A model generated the notes under the pieces. It was not told the DNA's origin. It worked only from the letters and a program-made list of their open reading frames with translations, and did not search any database. A program made the translations under genes and the position numbers. This document shows, piece after piece, positions 9,193 to 17,663 of a stretch of DNA of 64,000 bases. The stretch is taken from NCBI GenBank assembly GCA_018449715.1, contig JAAVVA010000003.1:186001-250000 (forward strand), given 5' to 3'. Source of the DNA: Acidobacteriaceae bacterium dw_441 (GTDB lineage: Bacteria > Acidobacteriota > Terriglobia > Terriglobales > Acidobacteriaceae). The stretch's first letter is position 1, and each line of letters begins with the position of its first letter.

Positions 9193-10095
9193 ATGGGCGT
9201 GCTTTTTGCAAAACCTAATGTGTCGCTGCTGCCATGGGTGCGGCGGTATGCACTACGGTCTGCGCATGTGCGGCAGGGATGGGTTCACTTCCCGCTCCCT
9301 GCGCGAAGCGATTGCTTCCTTGAATTTTATCTTCGCGATCGGTATCAGATTGTTATGGTGGCGACAGGAGCAATGCATGAGTCGCCATCTGCTGTCGTGG
9401 TTGGACCACATACGCAACGGCTGGAAGATCTGGTGTACAGGGGGAACCTGCTGGTTTTCAGCATAGAGTTCACACCCGTCGGCCTGCGAGCGTTAGCCGC
9501 ACTCTCACCCAAAGAGCTCGTTAACACTGCTGTGGAGGCATCCGTAATCTTTGGTTCGGAGGTCTCTCTGTTGCACGAGCAACTGAACGACTGCGGTGAA
9601 TCACTAGACAGGATGGTTGATGCCGCGGAGGCTTTCCTGCTGGGGCGTTTGTCACGAATCAGCTCCCCTCCTGAGGTTCTAATAGTTAGCTCCATGGCGG
9701 GAACGCTGCAGCGCCTGGGCGGCACTGCAGATGTGAATACGCTGGCTCATCACTTCGGAAGAAGCGTACGGCAAGTGGAACGACAATTTCTTGATCAAGT
9801 CGGTGTTGGGCCGAAGACATTTGCGAAGCTCCAACGATTGGAGCGCGCTCTGCGGATACGAAGTGAGAACCCGCAGCTAAGCTGGGCCGATATCGCCCTG
9901 ACTTGCGGCTACTTCGACCAGGCCCATCTCGGGCGTGACTTTCGGCTGATGACGGGTGAAACTCCGGTGCGCTTTGCAGCCATGGCGGCTGCTGGTAAGA
10001 ACGTGTGGCACTCTCTACATCAGCCACCCACACAACACGATGTCGCATTTTTCCTATCCGGTGCGGTTGCGGATACTCTAGCCTCCGAATCATGA
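9193..10095 (+). CDS. AraC family transcriptional regulator
   Basis: A 300-residue protein. Residues about 1-160 form an N-terminal sensing region of the type found in AraC proteins with a DUF6597-like cap (WVRRYALRSAHVRQGW, VVVGPHTQRLEDL). The C-terminal AraC double HTH covers about residues 175-265: VNTLAHHFGRSVRQVERQFL and WADIALTCGYFDQAHLGRDF, ending in GETPVRF. Its stop overlaps the start of the next gene as ATGA, so the two are translationally coupled. It probably controls its own two-gene unit. Effector unknown. Confidence 0.9.
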   Translation: MGVLFAKPNVSLLPWVRRYALRSAHVRQGWVHFPLPARSDCFLEFYLRDRYQIVMVATGAMHESPSAVVVGPHTQRLEDLVYRGNLLVFSIEFTPVGLRALAALSPKELVNTAVEASVIFGSEVSLLHEQLNDCGESLDRMVDAAEAFLLGRLSRISSPPEVLIVSSMAGTLQRLGGTADVNTLAHHFGRSVRQVERQFLDQVGVGPKTFAKLQRLERALRIRSENPQLSWADIALTCGYFDQAHLGRDFRLMTGETPVRFAAMAAAGKNVWHSLHQPPTQHDVAFFLSGAVADTLASES

Positions 10096-10607
10096 AAACC
10101 TTTCGAACTATCGTTACCGCCGTGCTGGTCATTGCCAGCTTGACCCTATCGATGAAGGCCCAGGAGACAAGAATGCTGACAGCCGCAGAGACTCAAGAGA
10201 TCAACGCTACCCTGCAGCGTCTGGAAGATGCATGGAACCACAACGACATGCCGGGGTACGCGGCACAACTGACTGACGATTGCAGCTGGGTCAACATTGT
10301 GGGGATGCACTGGGACGGCAAGGCCGCGGTGATGAAGGCACACACGGCATACCTCAACACGATGTTCAAGGGCGTCCTGCAACATCCACTAGATACGAAG
10401 CTCTCGTATGTCACTCCTGGTATTGCCTTGGCGGTGAGGACGTTCCGTATGGGGGATTTCCACGATCCTACCGGCAAGTTGGAGAAAGACATGCATGACC
10501 GCATGACTCTCCTTCTGGTGAAGCAGACGGACGGACGGTGGCTTATCCGCGCAGCGCATAACACCACAATCAACCCGATGGCCGCGCAATTCGATCCAGC
10601 CAGATAA
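10092..10607 (+). CDS. Secreted SnoaL-like / DUF4440 (NTF2-fold) protein
   Basis: A 171-residue protein with a signal peptide (MKTFRTIVTAVLVIASLTLSM, cut near KAQ). The mature part fits the NTF2-like cone fold: INATLQRLEDAWNHNDMPGY, YAAQLTDDCSWVNIVG, then DRMTLLLVKQTDGRWLIRAA. These SgcJ/EcaC-type proteins bind small hydrophobic molecules, and some are cyclases or isomerases; activity cannot be assigned here. ATG 10092 overlaps the stop of the AraC gene, which fixes the start. The AraC regulator and this exported protein likely form one expression unit. Confidence 0.82.
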   Translation: MKTFRTIVTAVLVIASLTLSMKAQETRMLTAAETQEINATLQRLEDAWNHNDMPGYAAQLTDDCSWVNIVGMHWDGKAAVMKAHTAYLNTMFKGVLQHPLDTKLSYVTPGIALAVRTFRMGDFHDPTGKLEKDMHDRMTLLLVKQTDGRWLIRAAHNTTINPMAAQFDPAR

Positions 10608-10649
10608 GGATATGGGTACCGTAATTCGGTTTGCCCGTACTGAGGCCGA

Positions 10650-11054
10650 TTATCCTGATATGCCGTCCATCGCTTCGCCAGATGCCTCATATCCCGACAC
10701 GGGCTGAAGGAAAAGACGTTCATAACGAGTGAAGCATCCGGTTTCCCGGACCAGCGCTGCTGCCGATAAGCACTCCGGGTCGGTTGCAACCTTCTCGCGA
10801 TAGAGCCGGTAGCTCTCTTCGTCCGGAAAAGTGAACATCGCCAGTGCGATATCTGTTGGGCCGTCGTAGCCGAGCCCAGGGAAACTCGGGCCCACTCTAT
10901 CTGGAAAAGCTCTTGGGATGAAATATCCATGATGAATGCCGCCGTACTGCGGAATAAGGGCAATCCAGGTACGTGCGTAGGTCTCGAATGCGTCAATCCT
11001 GGCCAGATTCAGTGTGTATCGAATCTGACACGTCACTGGTTGCGGGTTTGCCAT
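10650..11054 (-). CDS. NIPSNAP family protein
   Basis: A 134-residue alpha/beta ferredoxin-like protein: TCQIRYTLNLARIDAFETYA, then GGIHHGYFIPR, TDIALAMFTFPDEESYRLYR and SAAALVRETGCFTRYERLFL, which is the NIPSNAP pattern. Bacterial NIPSNAP proteins often sit with oxidoreductases; their activity is unclear. ATG 11054 follows AGGAAG. The first 62 bp lie inside the 3' end of the P-loop gene in a different frame, so translation is probably coupled. Confidence 0.78.
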   Translation of the reverse strand: MANPQPVTCQIRYTLNLARIDAFETYARTWIALIPQYGGIHHGYFIPRAFPDRVGPSFPGLGYDGPTDIALAMFTFPDEESYRLYREKVATDPECLSAAALVRETGCFTRYERLFLQPVSGYEASGEAMDGISG

Positions 11055-11607
11055 TGCTCTTCTTCCTCTCTCTGTAAGCTGGGCTGAAGGTAGTAGTGTC
11101 TCTGATCTGCTCGATGACTCTTTTGAGTTCGCTCAAGACGGAGTTGAAATCCCCAGAAAGGCAAACGTCCTGGGATCTTGCAATATTTCTCGACTCTTCA
11201 AACGCCTGTATAGTCTGGACGCGGCCCTCAATATCGTTTACGCGCGAAAGCTGTTCTTCATGACTCGTCAGCGTATCCAGGCCAACCGTCACGATATTGG
11301 CACCCGATGGTTTCTCTTTCAGGCGATGGATCGCTTCCGTATGTGCTGCAACAACACCGACGGAGTGAGCCGAAAGCCTACTTAGCTCTGAGATCGCAAA
11401 CCCATATTCTGAACCGGCCTTGGTATATCGCCACAACACATCTGGCTGTGTTGTAGATACGAACATATATTCATCGCTCTCTCCGTCTCTTCTTGAGCGG
11501 GTCGTGTACTGCCGCAAGCGAACTGCCACATGCTCGCGATCCAGGGCGTCCGCGAGTGAAGTTTTGCCGCTGCCATGTGGCCCAACAAGAAGGACGATCG
11601 TTTTCAC
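10993..11607 (-). CDS. Guanylate-kinase-like P-loop NTPase
   Basis: A 204-residue protein with Walker A GPHGSGKTS at residues 9-17, then RQYTTRSRRDGESDEYMFVS and RYTKAGSEYGFAIS. This order (P-loop, TTR..R.GE, FVS, YG) is that of guanylate kinases and PhnN-type ribose-bisphosphate kinases. The usual acidic EIDVQGA block is replaced by GVVAAHTEAIHRL, so substrate use may differ from GMP. I chose GTG 11607 because GAGG lies 5 bp before it; GTG 11613 overlaps that ribosome site. It overlaps the NIPSNAP gene by 62 bp. It is unlikely to be the housekeeping gmk. Confidence 0.7.
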   Translation of the reverse strand: MKTIVLLVGPHGSGKTSLADALDREHVAVRLRQYTTRSRRDGESDEYMFVSTTQPDVLWRYTKAGSEYGFAISELSRLSAHSVGVVAAHTEAIHRLKEKPSGANIVTVGLDTLTSHEEQLSRVNDIEGRVQTIQAFEESRNIARSQDVCLSGDFNSVLSELKRVIEQIRDTTTFSPAYRERKKSNGKPATSDVSDSIHTESGQD

Positions 11608-11875
11608 ATCCACCTCAATGTCTGCTTCTAGAGTAGATCGGAGTCAACGAGGAGTGACAGCCTCGGGCATCACAACGACAACCCGCGCCATTGAAGGTGA
11701 GGTGCTTTCGAGAATTTGCGTAAGTAAAGGGAACTCTGCTTAGCGTCAGCAATCGCCAGCTCACGGCTAACACTCATTTCGCCCCAGTCGTTTGCTGATG
11801 AGATGGCGACTTCTCGTTACTGATGGGTTGCCAAGCTGGCCAGACGGTCTCCGCTAGGGGCGGCGAATAGTTAAC

Positions 11876-12172
11876 TTAATCGATGAGCGGTCGTTCGTTG
11901 GTGGCGTCGTAACGTAGAACATCGACTCTGATCCTGTTTATCCATCTTTGAAAAGATGCCGTCTGTGGCCCTTCAAGATGAGCCGTCAACGATGCCTGAT
12001 CCTGCCAGCGCTCAGCGACCACCATGCGTCCGGTATGCGCGTCGTCCAGAGTAACGGCATAGAAGAGGCATCCTTTCTCGGCTCTCGTAGCGGGACCGAT
12101 CACTTCGATATCCGTCAGAAACTCCTTTGCGTCGGACGGATCGAGATAAACGTAGCCCATAACGATGATCAA
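11876..12172 (-). CDS. Antibiotic-biosynthesis-monooxygenase (ABM/YgiN-like) domain protein
   Basis: A 98-residue single-domain protein: MIIVMGYVYLDPSDAKEFL, KGCLFYAVTLDDAHTGRMVV, ERWQDQASLTAHLEGP. This is the dimeric alpha/beta-barrel of small quinol or cofactor-free monooxygenases. TTG 12172 is used, 8 bp after GGAG. It lies 97 bp downstream of the MDR oxidoreductase on the same strand and may be co-transcribed with it. Substrate unknown. The 268 bp between this gene and the P-loop gene hold nothing I can identify. Confidence 0.78.
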   Translation of the reverse strand: MIIVMGYVYLDPSDAKEFLTDIEVIGPATRAEKGCLFYAVTLDDAHTGRMVVAERWQDQASLTAHLEGPQTASFQRWINRIRVDVLRYDATNERPLID

Positions 12173-12269
12173 TTTCGCTTCTCCGTTTCAACTGGTAAGA
12201 GCCGGCACTTCCCGAAAACCCGTAGCGAGAAAGAACACGCCCGCCGGAACGTGTTTTTCTTCACTACGT

Positions 12270-13289
12270 TTATTCGACCGTGAGGACGAGCTTGCCTTGG
12301 ATGTGCCCATGTGCGGCCTGATCGTGCGCCTTGCGTGCATCGGCGAGCGGGTAGGTACTGTCGATCGCAACGCGAACCGTTCCGGCATCGAGCAAGCGCC
12401 CCACTTCTGCCAGTTGCACACCGTTCGATCGGACCTGGGTTGCCGAGACCGTGACGCCAAGCTTCTTGGCCTCCTCGGCGCCTGAAAATCCTAACGGGAA
12501 GATCGGAAACAGAGCACCGCCACGCTTGAGCGTGCGCAGAAAACGGCCAGTAGTTGAACCGCCAACTGCGTCGATAACGAGATCGACGTCACGGACGGTA
12601 TCCTCGGGCGTGGTCTTTGTGTAGTCGATGAACTCATCCACGCCGAGGCCACGCAGAAATTCCTCGTTCTTGCCTGACGCTACTGCGATCACTCGCGCGC
12701 CCTTCCACTTCGCGAGTTGCACCGCGAAGTGCCCCACGCCGCCCGCGGCTCCGTTAACGAGAACAGTCTTGCCCTCAAGCGGCACAGGCTCATGCCTGTT
12801 CGGCTGGAGCGGATTCTGCTCATTGTGACCGAGTTCGATCATGTACTGCCACGCAGTGAGCAACGACATCGGTGCTCCAGCGGCATGCGCGTGATCGATG
12901 CCGGCCGGCTTCAGTGCAACTTCCGAGGCCGGCACGCTGACATACTCGGCATAAGCCTTACTGCCACCAGCGAGGCCGCTGGGAAAGCGGACCATCGAAT
13001 ACACTTCGTCTCCCGCGGAGAAGCCCGTAACATCGTCAGCGGCCGCCTCAATGACGCCCGAGATGTCTGTTCCCAGAATGACGGGGAAGTCCACCTTCGG
13101 CTGCCATTCAGGAGGGAGCATCTTGTATCCCTCGCGCAGATACAAATCTGGAGGGTTGATGCCCACCGCATGAACGCGAACGAGCACCTCTCCCGGCGTC
13201 GGTTCAGGAATCGGAGCTTCCTCGTAACGCAGGACTTCTGGGCCACCAAACTCGTGTAGCCGAACCGCCTTCATCATCTTTGCTGGCAT
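12270..13289 (-). CDS. NADP-dependent oxidoreductase, MDR family (quinone-reductase-like)
   Basis: A 339-residue medium-chain reductase with a GroES-like N-terminus (MKAVRLHEFGGPEVLRYEEA, GINPPDLYLREGYKM, GTDISGVIEAA) and a Rossmann domain with VNGAAGGVGHFAVQLAKWKG. No catalytic or structural zinc cysteine set is visible, as in quinone oxidoreductases. It would reduce quinones or enones with NADPH in the cytosol. AGGAG precedes ATG 13289. Its divergent neighbour is a TetR gene, and two near-identical operator-like elements sit between the starts, so it is probably repressed by that TetR and induced by its substrate. Confidence 0.9.
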   Translation of the reverse strand: MPAKMMKAVRLHEFGGPEVLRYEEAPIPEPTPGEVLVRVHAVGINPPDLYLREGYKMLPPEWQPKVDFPVILGTDISGVIEAAADDVTGFSAGDEVYSMVRFPSGLAGGSKAYAEYVSVPASEVALKPAGIDHAHAAGAPMSLLTAWQYMIELGHNEQNPLQPNRHEPVPLEGKTVLVNGAAGGVGHFAVQLAKWKGARVIAVASGKNEEFLRGLGVDEFIDYTKTTPEDTVRDVDLVIDAVGGSTTGRFLRTLKRGGALFPIFPLGFSGAEEAKKLGVTVSATQVRSNGVQLAEVGRLLDAGTVRVAIDSTYPLADARKAHDQAAHGHIQGKLVLTVE

Positions 13290-13324
13290 TGCTGTCTCCT
13301 AGACCGCAGATCGGCTATGATTAC

Positions 13325-13360
13325 CGGAGCAGTGTTCCGAATATACGGAGCGGTGTTCCG
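13325..13360. promoter_or_regulatory. Tandem 15-bp operator-like repeats, 21-bp period
   Basis: CGGAGCAGTGTTCCG (13325-13339) and CGGAGCGGTGTTCCG (13346-13360) differ by one base, and each has CGGA/TCCG dyad ends. Their starts are 21 bp apart, two helical turns, so two repressor dimers could bind on one face. They lie between the MDR oxidoreductase and its divergent TetR, 17 bp before the preferred TetR start. This is the best operator candidate in the window. Confidence 0.75.
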
Positions 13361-13376
13361 CTTGTCAAGAGAGCCT

Positions 13377-13949
13377 ATGCGCGCCGACGCCCAGAAGAAT
13401 TACGACCACCTACTCGCCATAGCCCGCGACGTCTTCACCGAACAAGGCGTGGATGCATCGCTGCGCGATGTCGCCCGTCGAGCAGGAGTCGGACTTGGCA
13501 CGCTGTATCGCCATTTCCCGACGCGGGAGGCGTTGCTCGAAGCTCTGCTCCGCGCAAGCTTCGACGAACTGACGGCAAAGGCAAAGGAAAGCGAAACATC
13601 GAATTCGCCCGCGGAAGCGCTCGTGTCATGGCTTCGCGATGTCGTCACGGTTGCACATAGTCCTCGCGGTGTTGTGGCGTCCATGGCGGCTGCCATCGCG
13701 GACGAGAATTCTGCACTCCATGCCTCGTGCGTCACGATGAAAGCAGCGGGTGCGCGGCTCCTTGTCCGCGCTCAGGCTTCGGGATTGGCACGGAGCGATC
13801 TCGAGGGTGCGGACCTCTTTGCGCTGGTCGGAGCGCTGGCCTGGATTCACGATCAACCCTCGCTTGCGCCACGTGCTGACTATCTCTTCCGTCTTATCGC
13901 GGGTGCAATCCTGACGAGTCGGTCGAGGAACGATGCGGAGTGCGACTAA
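13377..13949 (+). CDS. TetR family transcriptional regulator
   Basis: A 190-residue protein. MRADAQKNYDHLLAIARDVF leads into the HTH SLRDVARRAGVGLGTLYRHF (about residues 33-52) and TREALLEALLRA. The frame opens at 13317, but that would translate through the twin operators, and ATG 13377 gives the typical family start. The C-terminal domain (GADLFALVGALAWIHDQP) belongs to a common TetR group found next to NADP-dependent oxidoreductases. It likely represses the MDR gene at 12270 and itself. Confidence 0.9.
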   Translation: MRADAQKNYDHLLAIARDVFTEQGVDASLRDVARRAGVGLGTLYRHFPTREALLEALLRASFDELTAKAKESETSNSPAEALVSWLRDVVTVAHSPRGVVASMAAAIADENSALHASCVTMKAAGARLLVRAQASGLARSDLEGADLFALVGALAWIHDQPSLAPRADYLFRLIAGAILTSRSRNDAECD

Positions 13950-14088
13950 CGACTCGGGGCTAGCTACCTTGCGGCTAATTGCCTGACGTCAAGTGCCAGC
14001 ATTCGAATCAGCGAGTGTTAAATCGATTGCAGACGTTCTATGACCCCTGCTCACCCCATTTCTCGCCGGCGAAGAGAATAGTGAAGAG

Positions 14089-14613
14089 ATGACAACAAGT
14101 CAGGCAGTTGAACTCATTCATACGCCTCTCATCGAATGGACGCGACCGCAATCCTGGTGCGATCTCGGCTGCGGTAGTGGAACGTTCACTGCCGCCCTCG
14201 CTCAGTTATTGCCTGCCGGCAGCACGATTCACGCTGTCGATCAGGACCCAAGAGCCTTAGCGAAAATTCCGAACCGATACGATGGAGTCGAAATCCAAAA
14301 GGCCCTGGGGGATCTACAAAGGCCTAACCTCATCCTTCCCTCGGTCGATGGAATTCTCATGGCAAACATCCTGCACTTCATTCGCGAGCAACGGCTTTTC
14401 CTGGGAAGGCTTTTCTCCGTCACAGATCGTCTCTTGATTGTTGAGTATGAAAGATCCACGCCGAATCCGTGGGGACCGTATCCGGTCGGCTTTGAGAAGC
14501 TCTGCAACCTCCTCCGTGGAGTGGGAGTGGACCGTGTTAAGAGATTGACAACCCGGCCATCGAAGTATGGTGGCACCATCTACTCCGCTATTGCAGTGCG
14601 GTCTAGAGGGTGA
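14089..14613 (+). CDS. Class I SAM-dependent methyltransferase
   Basis: A 174-residue protein with motif I WCDLGCGSGTFTAAL at residues 23-37, the acidic loop HAVDQDPRAL, and GILMANILHFI at motif IV. It is short for a methyltransferase, with little beyond the Rossmann core, and has a C-terminal strand pair (KYGGTIYSAIAVR). Substrate unknown. GAAGAG precedes the ATG. It stands alone between the TetR gene and a 390-bp gap. Confidence 0.82.
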   Translation: MTTSQAVELIHTPLIEWTRPQSWCDLGCGSGTFTAALAQLLPAGSTIHAVDQDPRALAKIPNRYDGVEIQKALGDLQRPNLILPSVDGILMANILHFIREQRLFLGRLFSVTDRLLIVEYERSTPNPWGPYPVGFEKLCNLLRGVGVDRVKRLTTRPSKYGGTIYSAIAVRSRG

Positions 14614-15019
14614 AATCCATCAGCACCTCCAAGGCCGCGCCTCCTGCGACATGAGGCACACGCTGGACGAAAGTGAAGGGATTCATAAGCTCGACTCCCG
14701 AGTCAAAGAAACAAGAAGCTTAATTGGAAGGGATACGCATGAAGGGATACGCATAATGTTCAATTATTGATCCGCCGCAACAACGAAGTATGGACGAAAC
14801 TGTTGATATGCGGGAAGCGATGAGGGCAAACATTTGAATCCAGCAACGGCGTACTAGTCATCGACGCAACCATGCCAGACTCTGCAATCTTGGCAGCGGT
14901 CAAGGTCAGTCTAAGTTACGGCAAAGCGTTTACTGTACTGCCACAAAAGTAGGAAAATTACCCTGACTTCCAGACGTCAAATCCTGCGGAAGATCGAGGG
15001 AGTCAAGTAAACGAATCCC
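14614..15019. other. Intergenic stretch without a recognisable gene
   Basis: About 400 bp with no convincing coding region. A short plus-strand frame from about 14848 to a stop near 14951 reads GVLVIDATMPDSAILAAVK. It could be a transposase fragment, but it is too short to assign. The direct repeat GAAGGGATACGCAT occurs twice in tandem at about 14726-14753. Confidence 0.5.
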
Positions 15020-15502
15020 TTATTTCGTTGCCAGGATGATCTGGCCCAGATGAAACGAAGCGTGACTCGTTCGGTTAAGAAGCACCGCGAAACGATTTCG
15101 GCCGGGATCCTTCACGTAGTCTTCGTCGGTCATTGCCTGATGCCGCTGCACCCATTCAGACGGTGTCAGACTCGTAAAGTGGTCCTGGAGTCGATTCGTG
15201 ACCTCGACCCAGCAGCGCAATAGCTCTGCGGGACTCGGCAACGGATCGACGGAGCGATCAGGACGATGGAGAAAGGTCTCTTCGAACGCGGGATACAATC
15301 GCGGGCCGAATCCCAGTAAAGGGAGCATGCCGTCGTTCGACGCAGTCAGGTGTCCAAGAAGATAAATAAGACGGTTCCTTCCGGGGGCGACGGTCTCGTA
15401 GAACTTCGCCTCGGGCAGGACCTTGAAGGTGGAACTGACACGTTGGATCGTGCGAGTCCAGTTTCCAATAGCGCTCTGGACCATGAGTTGCTCAGCAATC
15501 AT
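15020..15502 (-). CDS. DinB family protein
   Basis: A 160-residue four-helix-bundle protein. It has the helix-1 pattern MIAEQLMVQSAIGNWTRTI, a metal-ligand-type histidine in LIYLLGHLTASNDG, and a C-terminal TSHASFHLGQIILA with the HxxxH-like spacing of DinB/YfiT proteins. These bind divalent metal and include thiol-dependent transferases; the substrate is unknown. ATG 15502 is favoured over 15508 because GGGAG lies 7 bp before it. It follows the SDR at 15625 on the same strand and may end that operon. Confidence 0.8.
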   Translation of the reverse strand: MIAEQLMVQSAIGNWTRTIQRVSSTFKVLPEAKFYETVAPGRNRLIYLLGHLTASNDGMLPLLGFGPRLYPAFEETFLHRPDRSVDPLPSPAELLRCWVEVTNRLQDHFTSLTPSEWVQRHQAMTDEDYVKDPGRNRFAVLLNRTSHASFHLGQIILATK

Positions 15503-15624
15503 GTACATACTCCCGTCGTGCGTCTGCAGAAGTCACTCCCGCTTCTCTTGGTGCGCAGGAGTGAACTCGCAGAGTCTGGGTTTCGAAGACATCTTCAGCT
15601 TCCCGCTCGGGCAAACTGCCGTGC

Positions 15625-16374
15625 TTAGACGGCTGTAACGCCGCCGTCCGCCAGGATGTCGCTTCCAAGCACGTAGCTGCTCTCGTCTGAAGCGAGGAAC
15701 AGGGCGACCGAGGCGATTTCTTCCGGGCGCGCAATCCGACCGGCAGGACTGATCGACGTGAACCAGTCTCTCGCTCTGTCGGCCTCCTCCCTCGTTGCGA
15801 ACTGGCCGTCGATGGCGGGGGTTTCGACCGCGCCCGGGCTGAGAAGGTTGACACGAATCCCTCGATCTTTGAGTTCAGTAGTCCAGGTCCGCACGAACGA
15901 GCGTAGCGCCGCTTTGGTTCCGGAATACGTGCCGTAGCCTGGGAAGCCCTTTAACCAGACAGCAGACCCGACTAGGACCACAGAGGCGCCATCGTTCAGA
16001 ACGGGAAGCGACTTCTGCACCGTAAACCACACGCCTCGGGCATTCGTGTTGAATATCTTGTCGAAGTGCTCAGGCGTTACGGCAGGTGTGGGCATAATCT
16101 CGACGATTGCCGCGTTCGCAATTAGGATGTCGATCTTGCCCTTGCTTGAGGCAATCTCTGCGTACAGGCGGTCCAGGTCCTCAAGATTCGAGACATCGGC
16201 GCGGACTCCCGCCACATTCTTGCCAATCGCCTTCACCGCAGAATCGAGAGCTTCCTGGCCGCGACCGACGATGAAGACATACGCGCCTTCTTCAACAAAT
16301 CGCTTCGCCGTAGCCAATCCAATCCCACTGCTACCTCCGGTGATTACAGCTACCTTCCCTTCGAGTCTCGCCAT
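15625..16374 (-). CDS. SDR family oxidoreductase
   Basis: A 249-residue classical SDR: TGGSSGIG near residue 12, NAAIVEIMPTP in place of NNAG, YSGTKAAL with the catalytic Tyr and Lys, and the C-terminal block GRIARPEEIASVALFLASDE. GGAGAG before ATG 16374 decides the start. It lies 75 bp behind the epoxide hydrolase on the same strand. I infer an operon NmrA - epoxide hydrolase - SDR - DinB, which would suit oxidation of a diol or alcohol formed by the hydrolase. This is inferred from order only. Confidence 0.9.
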   Translation of the reverse strand: MARLEGKVAVITGGSSGIGLATAKRFVEEGAYVFIVGRGQEALDSAVKAIGKNVAGVRADVSNLEDLDRLYAEIASSKGKIDILIANAAIVEIMPTPAVTPEHFDKIFNTNARGVWFTVQKSLPVLNDGASVVLVGSAVWLKGFPGYGTYSGTKAALRSFVRTWTTELKDRGIRVNLLSPGAVETPAIDGQFATREEADRARDWFTSISPAGRIARPEEIASVALFLASDESSYVLGSDILADGGVTAV

Positions 16375-16449
16375 TTTCTCTCCTTTTGCTGCGATTGAAC
16401 GTTGTGGGGCACAAGGCCCGATGAATTGGAAGCACAAGATATCCGCACC

Positions 16450-17607
16450 CTAACGTAAAGGGCGAAAGGCCTGGCGTAGTTCGGCAACAAAGGATTGTGG
16501 CTGTTCAAAGGCAGCAAAGTGGCCACCTGAAGCGGACCTTCCAAAATGGATGAGGTTCGGATAGTTCTTCCGAATCCAGCTCTCAGGTAAGCGAGGACGC
16601 TCCTTCGGAAAGATGGTTACGGCCACCGGAAGATCCACTATGCCCCCGGCGAAACTCGCGGCCTTGTTCTCCCAATACATGCGAGCCGATGAGGCTCCAC
16701 TGTTGGTGAACCAGAACAATGAAATGACATCAAGGATTTCATTGAGGGATAAAACTTCTTCGACACTGTGTTGGTTATCAGTCCACTCCTGAAATTTCTC
16801 CAATATCCACGTAGCTTGTCCAACGGGAGAGTCTGCCAGGGAGTAACCAATGGTCTGGGGTCGGGTGCTTTGGAGATGGTTGTACCCGCCTTGGTCCTGG
16901 GTGTAGACGTTCAAGTCGTCTACAGCTCGTTTCTCTTCTGGCGATGGATGTTCCGGAAGCGGATCTGGGAAGACGAATTGCCAGTTAAGGTGGACGCCTG
17001 CCAATCCTTCTGGCTTCAGCTTTCCGAGCACTGTCGTGATGACAGCTCCCCAATCGCCCCCTTGTGCAACCCAGCGCTTGTATCCAAGCGTAGTCATAAG
17101 AACGGTCCAAGCTTTTGCGATTCTCTCGACGTTCCATCCGGGTTCCGTGGGCTTACCCGAAAAGCCAAAGCCTGGGAGAGAAGGAATCACGAGATCGAAT
17201 GCATTGCCCGCGGAACCGCCACTGTTCTCTGGGTGAGTGAGTGGCCAAATCACCTTCGAGAGCTCCGCGATTGTCCCAGGCCAACCGTGTGTGATCAATA
17301 AGGGCAGCGCATTGGGATGAGGGGATTTCCTGTGTATGAAATGAATGGGAAGCCCGTCGATTTCGATGAGGAACTGAGGATGCAGGTTGAGAGCCGCCTC
17401 GAACTGTCGCCAGTCGTAGTCTCCAGCCCAACGCTCGACAAGAGCTTTTGCCTTTGCGAGAGGAACACCTTGGCTCCAGTCCGATACCGTCTCGGGCGAT
17501 GGCCAACGGGTATCTCGAAGACGAGCCCTGAGCGAGTCGATATCAGCTTGGGGAACGGAAATCCTAAATTCTCTCAGAGCCTGTTCATCGTTCTCTGTTT
17601 GCGTCAT
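16450..17607 (-). CDS. Epoxide hydrolase (EHN-type alpha/beta hydrolase)
   Basis: A 385-residue protein. The N-terminal EHN domain (FRISVPQADIDSLRARLRDT, RWPSPETVSDWSQGVPL) precedes the alpha/beta-hydrolase core. Visible features are the HGWPGT oxyanion motif, the nucleophile aspartate in AQGGDWGAVITT, and the catalytic histidine in SASGGHFAAFEQP. The enzyme adds water to epoxides to give diols in the cytosol. AGGAGG before ATG 17607 decides the start; an upstream in-frame extension to 17664 lacks a ribosome site. It sits in a same-strand run with an NmrA protein and an SDR, which suggests handling of reactive epoxides. Confidence 0.93.
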   Translation of the reverse strand: MTQTENDEQALREFRISVPQADIDSLRARLRDTRWPSPETVSDWSQGVPLAKAKALVERWAGDYDWRQFEAALNLHPQFLIEIDGLPIHFIHRKSPHPNALPLLITHGWPGTIAELSKVIWPLTHPENSGGSAGNAFDLVIPSLPGFGFSGKPTEPGWNVERIAKAWTVLMTTLGYKRWVAQGGDWGAVITTVLGKLKPEGLAGVHLNWQFVFPDPLPEHPSPEEKRAVDDLNVYTQDQGGYNHLQSTRPQTIGYSLADSPVGQATWILEKFQEWTDNQHSVEEVLSLNEILDVISLFWFTNSGASSARMYWENKAASFAGGIVDLPVAVTIFPKERPRLPESWIRKNYPNLIHFGRSASGGHFAAFEQPQSFVAELRQAFRPLR

Positions 17608-17663
17608 CACACCTCCTGTGCGCTGCATTGAAATCTGGTCGATATGGGATTGAATTGGGGACA

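Noticed and set aside
14848..14951. Short frame GVLVIDATMPDSAILAAVK as a transposase remnant
   Set aside because: Only about 34 codons, no start, and the resemblance to DDE transposase starts is too weak to call.
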